From Competibacteraceae bacterium UBA2792 (GTDB taxonomy: Bacteria; Pseudomonadota; Gammaproteobacteria; Competibacterales; Competibacteraceae): a stretch of 7,258 bases of DNA. Both the position numbers and the translations under genes were made by a program. The stretch spans positions 1 to 7,258 of the forward strand of contig DEHU01000060.1 in NCBI GenBank assembly GCA_002352125.1, in the 5' to 3' direction. Below the pieces are notes generated by a model, which was not told the DNA's origin, did not search any database, and saw only the letters and a program-made list of their open reading frames with translations. How positions within the stretch are numbered: position 1 is the stretch's first letter; each line of letters opens with the position of its first letter. Positions 1 to 5,610 of this stretch are shown in pieces.

Positions 1-449
1 ACGCCGTGGATTTCGACGGCGACAATCACCGCGATTTGTGGCGAAATCCGCGCGATGCGATCGGCAGCGTCGCCCATTATTTCAACAAACACGGCTGGCG
101 TGCCGGACAGCCGGTCGCGTCGCCGGCCTTGGTCAGCGGCAGCCGCTATCCGGCCTTGGTCAGTCGCCAAATCAATCCGCCGCAATACAGCGTCGCTAGC
201 CTGCGAACTCAGGGCGTTGCGCCCCAGGATCGGGTCGGCGATGCCCAGAGCGCGATGCTGCTGGAGTTGCAGGGACGCGACGGTCCAGAGTACTGGCTGG
301 GGTTCGATAATTTTTTCGTGATCACCCGCTACAATCGTAGCCAGTTGTATGCCATGGCGGTGTACCAGCTCAGCCAGGAAATCCGCGAGCGCTACACTCG
401 CTCTTATGCCGGTGTTTCTCCGCCGGAACTCGTGACTCGCGCCGATTGA
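1..449 (+). CDS. mltB: Lytic murein transglycosylase B, C-terminal part (5' end outside window)
   Basis: This is the C-terminal ~148 residues of a membrane-associated lytic transglycosylase of the MltB/SltB family. These enzymes cleave the MurNAc-GlcNAc bond of peptidoglycan in the periplasm, leaving 1,6-anhydro-MurNAc ends. The reading frame is open from base 3 (Ala-Val-Asp-Phe-Asp-Gly-Asp), so the GTG at 6 is an internal codon and not a start. Recognisable family blocks are VDFDGD, followed by LWRNPRDAIGSVAHYF and HGW, then the terminal YWLGFDNFFVITRYN block and YAMAVYQL. All of these line up with the end of E. coli MltB as I remember it. The catalytic glutamate lies upstream, outside the window. 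A Pro-Ala-Leu-Val-Ser pentapeptide occurs twice, nine codons apart, in the variable loop after HGW. The gene precedes rlpA by 78 bases, the Pseudomonas-type arrangement. TGA is at 447-449. Confidence 0.93.
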   Translation, partial: AVDFDGDNHRDLWRNPRDAIGSVAHYFNKHGWRAGQPVASPALVSGSRYPALVSRQINPPQYSVASLRTQGVAPQDRVGDAQSAMLLELQGRDGPEYWLGFDNFFVITRYNRSQLYAMAVYQLSQEIRERYTRSYAGVSPPELVTRAD

Positions 450-510
450 GTCGTCCTCAAAATCCACAAGAACCGCGTTGATCGAATGTGCCGACGGTGC
501 GTTGATCGGC

Positions 511-520
511 GGAAGGGAGG
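511..520 (+). promoter_or_regulatory. Shine-Dalgarno sequence of rlpA
   Basis: The purine run GGAAGGGAGG ends 7 bases before the ATG at 528. This fixes the rlpA start at 528 and not at the in-frame ATG at 486, which would place 14 extra residues before the lipoprotein signal peptide. Confidence 0.8.
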
Positions 521-527
521 TATTTTT

Positions 528-1754
528 ATGGCGAAATCTTCCTGGAGCCACGCTTTGGCTTGGGCTTCGCTTGCGGGTGCGCTGGCAGGCTGTAGTTCGG
601 TCCCCGACAGCCCGCCAGCGAGCCCGCGAATCGCCAACTCGCTCTTGAACGCCGATGGCGGCAACGACGAGCCTGTTCCTCGAAGCGAACCTCCCAGCCG
701 CAGCGGCAATCCCGGCACGTACGTGGTGTTCGGTCGGCGCTACCGGGTTAAGGAGACCAGCGAGGGCTATCGCGAGCAAGGCGTCGCCTCTTGGTACGGT
801 TGGGATTTTCATGGCCGCAAGACTTCCAGCGGCCCACTCTATAACATGTTCGACTTGACCGCTGCGCACAAGAGCTTGCCGATCCCGACCTACGTGCGGG
901 TAACCAATTTGGAGAATGGCCGCAACGTCGTGGTCAAGGTCAACGATCGAGGGCCGTTCATCGGGCGCCGCCTCATCGATCTGTCCTATGCCGCCGCCGA
1001 CCGCCTGGGTATGCTGTCGCAGGGAACCGCCCAAGTAGAAGTGACCGCGCTGGAGCCTTACCAATCTTTGCCGGAATTGGCGGCCCGCCGCGCCGAAGCC
1101 CAGGAACGGTTGGCTAGTCGCCAAATCCGGCCGGAACCGGTAACGGAACCCACCGAGCCTGCCGCGAGCGCCGCTGCATCGCCGGAGACCGGATCGCGCT
1201 TGAAGCCGCTGACCGCATCCGTCGAACCCGCCACAATCTATTTTGCCCACGAAGCGCCAGTTCGAGCAGCGGCAGGAGGCAAACCGCCGGTTCGGCTCGC
1301 GGCGGCGGCGACCGTGGAACGTGGGGCCTCCCGGACCCGCACACCAACCCGGCCGGCCCCGTCCGTGGCGCGAACCGCGCCGAATTCGGCGATGCGGCCG
1401 GCGATCGCCAAGACGCCGATCGAGTCCAAAGAGCCGGATCGCCTCCCCATCCGTTTGGCCTCTGCGGCACCGTTGTTCAAAAGCAAAGGGGCGGTGGAGG
1501 ATCGCCGCGTTTCTATCGCCACCGGCAAAGGGAACGGTCGGCTTAATCCGGCGGGAGCCGTGGCCGAACGTCGCGACGCCCGACCGTCGAGCGGGCATTT
1601 GATCGAGTCGGCGCCGCGCGACTCCAGAAAGAAATCGAGCTCGGCCGGCCGTCAAGAGGCTCGTAAAGCGGCCAACGATCCCAGCGCCGCCAAGCCAGCG
1701 ATAGTACGATTGGCTAGCCTCAAGATGAACCGTTCCCGCATTGCCACCGACTGA
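528..1754 (+). CDS. rlpA: RlpA family septal-ring lytic transglycosylase lipoprotein, no SPOR domain
   Basis: RlpA proteins are outer-membrane lipoproteins. In Pseudomonas they cut glycan strands lacking stem peptides and help daughter cells separate. The 408-residue product starts with a lipoprotein signal peptide whose lipobox is Leu-Ala-Gly-Cys, with the acylated Cys at 22. The double-psi beta-barrel domain covers about residues 84-176. It contains GVASWYG (85-91), TAAHKSLP with His114, and VNDRGPF with Asp140, and these His and Asp correspond to the residues required for activity in Pseudomonas RlpA. The glutamate normally found in the TASGE motif is a proline here (Pro103). After residue ~180 there is no SPOR domain. 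Instead there is a ~230-residue Ala/Pro/Arg-rich, probably disordered tail with a recurring Arg-Leu-Ala motif. The start is chosen from the Shine-Dalgarno at 511-520 and the signal peptide. A rho-independent terminator follows. Confidence 0.92.
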   Translation: MAKSSWSHALAWASLAGALAGCSSVPDSPPASPRIANSLLNADGGNDEPVPRSEPPSRSGNPGTYVVFGRRYRVKETSEGYREQGVASWYGWDFHGRKTSSGPLYNMFDLTAAHKSLPIPTYVRVTNLENGRNVVVKVNDRGPFIGRRLIDLSYAAADRLGMLSQGTAQVEVTALEPYQSLPELAARRAEAQERLASRQIRPEPVTEPTEPAASAAASPETGSRLKPLTASVEPATIYFAHEAPVRAAAGGKPPVRLAAAATVERGASRTRTPTRPAPSVARTAPNSAMRPAIAKTPIESKEPDRLPIRLASAAPLFKSKGAVEDRRVSIATGKGNGRLNPAGAVAERRDARPSSGHLIESAPRDSRKKSSSAGRQEARKAANDPSAAKPAIVRLASLKMNRSRIATD

Positions 1755-1793
1755 GCAACGTTATCGGTCGCCATCGCCTCATTCGTCGAATGG

Positions 1794-1829
1794 CCGCCTT
1801 GCTTCTTCGAGGTCAAGGCGGTTTGTTTT
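1794..1829 (+). terminator. Rho-independent terminator after rlpA
   Basis: CCGCCTTG (1794-1801) pairs perfectly with CAAGGCGG (1814-1821), giving an 8-bp GC-rich stem with a 12-base loop. A T-rich run, TTTGTTTT (1822-1829), follows directly. It lies 40 bases after the rlpA stop and separates mltB-rlpA transcription from the dacA operon. Confidence 0.85.
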
Positions 1830-1852
1830 CGAGCCGGGCTTCTGGCTAGAAT
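1823..1852 (+). promoter_or_regulatory. Candidate sigma70-type promoter of the dacA operon
   Basis: TAGAAT (1847-1852) matches five of six bases of the -10 consensus. A weak -35, TTGTTT (1823-1828), lies 18 bases upstream and overlaps the T-run of the preceding terminator. Transcription would start near 1859, about 35 bases before the dacA ATG. This fits a gene that needs its own promoter after a terminator, but the match is by eye only. Confidence 0.4.
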
Positions 1853-1894
1853 CGACACTCAACGAGTTTGCAACCCCGAAAGACAGTCGCCGAC

Positions 1895-3061
1895 ATGCCG
1901 TATTCGAACGTAATTCGCGCTTTGTTGCTGCTTCTCACCCTTGTTTTGTCGTCCTTGATCTGGGCTGTCGCTCACGCCCAGGCGATACCGCCGCCGCCGC
2001 AGGTGCCGGTGCGCGCTTACGTGTTGATGGATTATCAGAGCGGCAATCTGCTGGCCGACTCGAAAGGTGACGAGCGGATGGAACCGGCCAGCATTACCAA
2101 GCTGATGACTGGTTACGTCATCTACAAGGCGCTGAAATCCGGGAAGATTCACCTGGATGACAAAGTGACCATCACCGAAAAGGCTTGGAAGACGCCCGGC
2201 TCCAAGATGTTCGTCAAAGTGGGCAGCCAGGTGCCGGTGGATGATTTGCTGATGGGCATGGTGGTGCAGTCCGGCAACGATGCTACCGTGGCGTTGGCCG
2301 AGCACGTCGCGGGCTCTGAAGAAACCTTCGCCAAGCTGATGAACCAGGAAGCGGAACGGCTGGGTTTAAAGAGCAGCCATTTCACCAACGCGCCGGGTTT
2401 GCCCGATCCCAACCACTATATGTCCGCTCACGACATCGCCACTCTGACGCGGGCGCTGATCCAGGATTTTCCCGAACATTACTCTCGCTATTCGGTGCGC
2501 AGTTTCAAGTACAACAATATCGAACAACAAAACCGCAACCGGCTGTTGCTGACCGATGCCTCGGTGGACGGCGTCAAGACGGGGCACACGAACACGGCCG
2601 GTTACTGTCTGGTGTCGTCGGCCAAGCGCAACGATACGCGTCTGATCGGCGTGGTGTTGGGTGCCGAAAAGGAAAAAGACCGGTTCGTGGCTAGCCAGGC
2701 ATTGCTGAACTACGGTTTCAGCTTCTTCGAGAGCCGCAAGCTGTACGATGCCAACACCCCCATCGTCACGACCCGCATCTGGAAGGGCAAGGAAAACGAA
2801 TTGCCGTTAGGAGTAATCCAACCCTTGTACGTGACCGTGCCGAAGGGACAAGCGCCGCAGGTGAGCACCACGACCACCGTTCAGCCGAAGATCGTCGCAC
2901 CGGCACAAAAGGATCAGCCGTTTGGCGAGATCGTGGTCAAGCTAGGCGATCAAGAGATGAGCAGGACACCGCTGGTCGCGCTGCAGGAAGTGCCACAAAG
3001 CGGTTGGTTTGGGCGGTTGATCGATGCGATCTTAATGTTTTTTTACTACTTGTTTCATTGA
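1895..3061 (+). CDS. dacA: D-alanyl-D-alanine carboxypeptidase, PBP5/6 family (dacA/dacC)
   Basis: This low-molecular-weight penicillin-binding protein removes the terminal D-Ala from peptidoglycan pentapeptides in the periplasm and so limits cross-linking. The 388-residue product has a signal peptide (hydrophobic stretch 8-25, likely cleavage after Ala-His-Ala near 28). The three serine-hydrolase motifs are present: SITK (Ser66 nucleophile, Lys69), SGN (126-128) and KTG (228-230). A C-terminal beta domain follows from about 285, with the consensus ending Pro-Leu-Val-Ala-Leu. The last ~18 residues (from Trp371) form a hydrophobic/amphipathic helix like the one that anchors PBP5 to the inner membrane. 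The ATG at 1895 is preferred because it begins right before the signal peptide; an in-frame TTG at 1868 would add nine residues. The Shine-Dalgarno is poor. It is the first gene of an operon with ybeD and lipB. Synteny cannot tell dacA from dacC naming. Confidence 0.95.
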   Translation: MPYSNVIRALLLLLTLVLSSLIWAVAHAQAIPPPPQVPVRAYVLMDYQSGNLLADSKGDERMEPASITKLMTGYVIYKALKSGKIHLDDKVTITEKAWKTPGSKMFVKVGSQVPVDDLLMGMVVQSGNDATVALAEHVAGSEETFAKLMNQEAERLGLKSSHFTNAPGLPDPNHYMSAHDIATLTRALIQDFPEHYSRYSVRSFKYNNIEQQNRNRLLLTDASVDGVKTGHTNTAGYCLVSSAKRNDTRLIGVVLGAEKEKDRFVASQALLNYGFSFFESRKLYDANTPIVTTRIWKGKENELPLGVIQPLYVTVPKGQAPQVSTTTTVQPKIVAPAQKDQPFGEIVVKLGDQEMSRTPLVALQEVPQSGWFGRLIDAILMFFYYLFH

Positions 3062-3069
3062 GCAGGGCA

Positions 3070-3354
3070 ATGGACGAGAAGGCGTTTGACGGGAACGACG
3101 GGTCGCTGCTGCAATTTCCTTGCGATTTTCCCATCAAGATCATAGGCGCTAGCGATTTCGATCTTAGGCTGTTGGCCGTGGAACTGGTGCGCCGGCACGC
3201 GCTCGATCTCGATGAGACCCGGATACGGGTGCGGGACAGTCGCGCCGGTCGTTACCGGTCGGTGACGGTGGTGGTGCATGCCCACGCCCGCGAGCAGTTG
3301 GACGCGATTTACCAGGAACTTAGCGGTCATCCGCAAATTACGCTGGTACTGTGA
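3070..3354 (+). CDS. ybeD: YbeD/DUF493 family small protein
   Basis: A 94-residue cytoplasmic protein of the DUF493 (YbeD) family. E. coli YbeD is a small ferredoxin-like alpha/beta protein resembling the regulatory domains of amino-acid enzymes, and its role is not firmly established. Family features visible here are the [14 protein letters not shown] block near the N-terminus (13-26), the central [21 protein letters not shown] stretch, and the ending [11 protein letters not shown]. All three match E. coli YbeD in pattern and length. The ATG at 3070 lies 8 bases after the dacA stop, with an AGCAGGG Shine-Dalgarno overlapping that stop. Its stop overlaps the lipB start. The conserved position between dacA and lipB suggests a link to lipoate metabolism, but that is inference. 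Confidence 0.9.
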   Translation: MDEKAFDGNDGSLLQFPCDFPIKIIGASDFDLRLLAVELVRRHALDLDETRIRVRDSRAGRYRSVTVVVHAHAREQLDAIYQELSGHPQITLVL

Positions 3355-4025
3355 AGCCGGACGCGGGCACGTCGATCAAGCGTGCCGATCCACTGCTGTT
3401 GCGCCGGTTGGGACAGTGCGCGTACCAACCGGTGTTCGATGCGATGCAGGCGTTCACCGCCGGCCGCGATGCCGCGACGCCGGACGAACTGTGGTGGGTC
3501 GAGCATCCATCGGTTTTTACTCAAGGCCTGGCCGGCAAGCCGGAACACCTGCTTGCGCCGGGTGACATCCCCATTATCCAGGTCGATCGTGGCGGCCAAG
3601 TAACCTATCACGGCCCCGGCCAACTCGTCGTGTATTGCCTGCTGGATGTGCGCCGGCTGGGATTGAGCGTGCGGGCGCTGGTGACGGTGCTGGAGCAATC
3701 GGTGATCGAGCTGTTGGCCGCTCGCGACATTGTTGCTCAGGCTCGGCCCGACGCACCGGGGGTTTACGTGGCCAGCGCCAAGATCGCCTCGCTCGGACTG
3801 CGCATCCGGCAGGGACGGTCTTATCACGGCTTGAGCCTGAACGTGGATATGGACTTGGAACCGTTCGCTCGCATCAATCCTTGCGGCTATCCCGGTCTGC
3901 GGGTAACCCAGTTGCGCGATCTCGGCATCGACTCGACCGTGGATGCCGCCGCCGAGGATCTATTGCCCCGCCTTGGCCGCAAGCTGGGCTATGCTTGTTT
4001 TAGCAGAGGCGCGGGATTGCCTTGA
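3351..4025 (+). CDS. lipB: Octanoyl-[acyl-carrier-protein]:protein N-octanoyltransferase LipB
   Basis: LipB moves octanoate from acyl carrier protein to a lysine of lipoyl domains (pyruvate and 2-oxoglutarate dehydrogenase E2, glycine-cleavage H protein). This is the first step of lipoate synthesis in the cytoplasm. The 224-residue product has the full family signature: [12 protein letters not shown] (80-91), the LLDVRR segment, the catalytic lysine in SAKIASLG (Lys144), HGLSLNV (159-165), and the catalytic cysteine in INPCGYPG (Cys178). The start is a GTG that overlaps the ybeD stop as GTGA, with no clear Shine-Dalgarno, which indicates translational coupling. The next in-frame start would remove conserved sequence. 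The partner gene lipA, which would insert the sulfurs, does not follow. Confidence 0.96.
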   Translation: MKPDAGTSIKRADPLLLRRLGQCAYQPVFDAMQAFTAGRDAATPDELWWVEHPSVFTQGLAGKPEHLLAPGDIPIIQVDRGGQVTYHGPGQLVVYCLLDVRRLGLSVRALVTVLEQSVIELLAARDIVAQARPDAPGVYVASAKIASLGLRIRQGRSYHGLSLNVDMDLEPFARINPCGYPGLRVTQLRDLGIDSTVDAAAEDLLPRLGRKLGYACFSRGAGLP

Positions 4026-4064
4026 TCGCTAGCTGATATCTTGCAGGCTTCCAGATAATCCTGC

Positions 4065-4093
4065 TTGCCGCGCCGTACAAAATTATTATTAAT
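4065..4093 (+). promoter_or_regulatory. Candidate promoter in the gap between lipB and the DUF3011 gene
   Basis: The 148-base gap after lipB contains a very AT-rich block (4079-4095) in otherwise GC-rich DNA. TTGCCG (4065-4070) followed after 16 bases by TATTAA (4087-4092) could act as -35 and -10. I see no convincing lipB terminator in this gap. The boxes are weak and were read by eye. Confidence 0.25.
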
Positions 4094-4160
4094 ATCTGCC
4101 ACATAAGCGCTTGGACTGCGCCCTGCGCTCGGAAAATCGCTCTATACCCGCAACACCAAA

Positions 4161-4166
4161 GAGGAG
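4161..4166 (+). promoter_or_regulatory. Shine-Dalgarno of the DUF3011 gene
   Basis: GAGGAG lies 7 bases before the ATG at 4174. It decides against the in-frame TTG at 4111 and the out-of-frame ATG at 4169. Confidence 0.75.
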
Positions 4167-4173
4167 CAATGCC

Positions 4174-4878
4174 ATGAGCAATGATAGACACCTAACTGCC
4201 CGACGCACGACAACTTGGATGGCTCTATTCCTAACCACATCCTGGGGAGGAATCGCCAGCGCGGACGAAACCGTGGTGTGCGCCAGCGACAACAACCGCT
4301 ACCGGCACTGTCCCACATCGACGCACGGTTACGTGACGATGGTCCGTCAATTGTCGAATTCCCTCTGCCAACAAGGCAAAACCTGGGATTACGACCGCCG
4401 GGGTATCTGGGTGGACGACGGCTGCCGCGCCAAATTCCGGATCGAGTCCGACGACCGTTCCAAGGACAGCAGCAAAGACGCCAAGGTAGCGGCCGGCGTG
4501 ATCCTGGGCGCGGCGATTCTCGGAGCCGTCCTCAGCAACAACAAGGACCACGACGATGGCGATCACTACGACTCCGACAGCAAATACAACGACGACGCCT
4601 ACCACGGCAGTCGCCATACCTCCTACGTGCCCGAATGGATGGTGGGCACCTTCCGCGGCCACAACCCGCTGTATAACGCCGACGTGGTCATGACGATCCA
4701 AGAGAACGGCCGGGTCCGGGCCGATGCCAACGGGCAAATCGTCACCGGCTACATCAACGACGAGCGCCTGCACGTCGGTAATGCGATTTTTGACATCAAT
4801 CGCGTTCGAGGCGGCTTCGTCACCTCTCAAGAAGGCAACCGGCAGAACGAAGTCGTCTACCGCCGGACCAGAGATTGA
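4174..4878 (+). CDS. Exported DUF3011-domain protein with glycine-zipper, Asp/His-rich linker and beta-rich C-terminus
   Basis: Function unknown. The 234-residue product begins with a signal peptide (hydrophobic 15-28, likely cleavage after Ala-Ser-Ala at 30). Residues 33-91 resemble the DUF3011 family: Val-x-Cys-x-Ser, RYRHCP, a VRQLS block, and the closing YDRRGIWVDDGCRAKF. Four cysteines (36, 46, 65, 84) could form two disulfides. A hydrophobic glycine-zipper-like stretch follows (105-120, Gly108, Gly112, Gly117), which could insert in or associate with a membrane. Next comes an Asp/His/Lys-rich linker (about 123-148). The C-terminal part (155-231) is probably all-beta, beginning PEWMVGTFRG and ending VVYRR. 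An Arg-Arg pair precedes the signal hydrophobic core but does not make a full Tat motif. The last domain is unassigned. The strong Shine-Dalgarno at 4161 and the signal peptide support the start. Confidence 0.85.
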   Translation: MSNDRHLTARRTTTWMALFLTTSWGGIASADETVVCASDNNRYRHCPTSTHGYVTMVRQLSNSLCQQGKTWDYDRRGIWVDDGCRAKFRIESDDRSKDSSKDAKVAAGVILGAAILGAVLSNNKDHDDGDHYDSDSKYNDDAYHGSRHTSYVPEWMVGTFRGHNPLYNADVVMTIQENGRVRADANGQIVTGYINDERLHVGNAIFDINRVRGGFVTSQEGNRQNEVVYRRTRD

Positions 4879-4964
4879 AAAGAATGGGAGAACCTCAAAA
4901 TACAAACGCGATAATTCTTTGAATAATAGCAATCAATACAAACGGTTCTTAGAGGAAATCTTTC

Positions 4965-5495
4965 ATGAAGAAACCGATCGTTGGAGTGATCGTCGCCGGT
5001 GCGGCAGCATGGATTCAATCGGGCGGCGCACTGGCCGACCTGCAAAGCGAAACTCAGGCCGATGTCACGCAAATCTGCAAGCAAGCTATCGGTAACAAGG
5101 GCTACAAAGGTTATCGATATCGCGATGTCGCATTCAACGACTCCCGCAACGGTTACAGCCTGACCGGACAGATCGCCAGAGGCGCCAAACGGTACGAGTT
5201 CAACTGCGTGGTGAGCACCCGGATGAGCATCACCGATCTCGTCATCAATCCGCTGAGCGGCGGCGAAGACAGCGGCGGTGGTAGCGGTGGCAGCGCGGGC
5301 GCACCGGCGGAAGCGCAAGTCGCCTGCGCGAAGGAAGCAGACCGCTATTGGCAACTCAAGGACGGCACTGCCATCCCCATGAAATCTAAATCGACGGGCA
5401 GCGGCATGTACGAGGTGACGGTGGCCGGCGGCCATCATCGCGGAACCTGTACCGTGACCGAGGATGGCGACGTCAAGGGCATCATGAACCAGTGA
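4965..5495 (+). CDS. Uncharacterised periplasmic protein with two copies of a two-cysteine domain
   Basis: I do not recognise this family. The 176-residue product has a signal peptide (MKK start, hydrophobic 5-16, likely cleavage after Ala-Leu-Ala at 24). The mature protein looks like two halves joined by a Gly/Ser/Ala-rich linker (98-115). Half one (about 30-94) has Cys38 and Cys81, 43 apart. Half two (about 116-174) has Cys121 and Cys162, 41 apart. In both, the first Cys sits in a short helix-like segment with a following Ala. A Gly-Tyr or Met-Tyr beta strand precedes a Gly-containing turn, and the second Cys is in a Cys-x-Val strand with another aliphatic strand 8-10 residues later. One disulfide per domain is likely. 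AGAGGAA (4951-4957) is a good Shine-Dalgarno, 7 bases from the ATG. Its role in the envelope is unknown, and the neighbouring LprI-MliC gene makes an inhibitor or binding role conceivable. Confidence 0.82.
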   Translation: MKKPIVGVIVAGAAAWIQSGGALADLQSETQADVTQICKQAIGNKGYKGYRYRDVAFNDSRNGYSLTGQIARGAKRYEFNCVVSTRMSITDLVINPLSGGEDSGGGSGGSAGAPAEAQVACAKEADRYWQLKDGTAIPMKSKSTGSGMYEVTVAGGHHRGTCTVTEDGDVKGIMNQ

Positions 5496-5503
5496 TCGAA
5501 CCC

Positions 5504-5533
5504 ATGCGGGGAATCAGAGGATTTTCCCCGCAT
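5504..5533 (+). terminator. Strong 10-bp hairpin after the two-domain gene, possible terminator
   Basis: ATGCGGGGAA (5504-5513) pairs perfectly with TTCCCCGCAT (5524-5533) around a 10-base loop, starting 9 bases after the stop codon at 5495. There is no T-run on either side, so it is not a textbook rho-independent terminator. It may stop transcription weakly, or protect the 3' end of the upstream message. Confidence 0.5.
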
Positions 5534-5610
5534 CGTCCGACCCGCTTTAACCGTCCCGGCTCCGCTGCGGTAGGGGTGGTTGTGTTTCGTTACATCGAGG
5601 GACCTACGCC

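Noticed and set aside
486..527. Upstream ATG at 486 as the rlpA start
   Set aside because: It would put 14 residues, including two extra cysteines and several arginines, before the lipoprotein signal peptide. The strong Shine-Dalgarno is placed for the ATG at 528.
1859..2305. Minus-strand open frame (148 codons) opposite dacA
   Set aside because: It overlaps the conserved SITK and SGN motifs of dacA on the other strand, and its His/Gln-rich text is typical of a shadow frame.
4026..4173. Remnant of lipA or an integration site in the gap after lipB
   Set aside because: No stretch resembles lipA in any frame. I see no tRNA, direct-repeat pair or recombinase to support an attachment site.
4182..4263. 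Twin-arginine (Tat) signal on the DUF3011 protein
   Set aside because: There is an Arg-Arg pair, but it is followed by three threonines and lacks the hydrophobic/Lys positions of the Tat consensus. An ordinary Sec signal with Ala-Ser-Ala cleavage fits better.
4231..4932. Long antisense open frame (233 codons, minus strand) opposite the DUF3011 gene
   Set aside because: Its Val/Gly/Ala-rich translation has no family pattern. It lies opposite a well-supported gene with a Shine-Dalgarno and signal peptide, so it is a GC-rich shadow frame.
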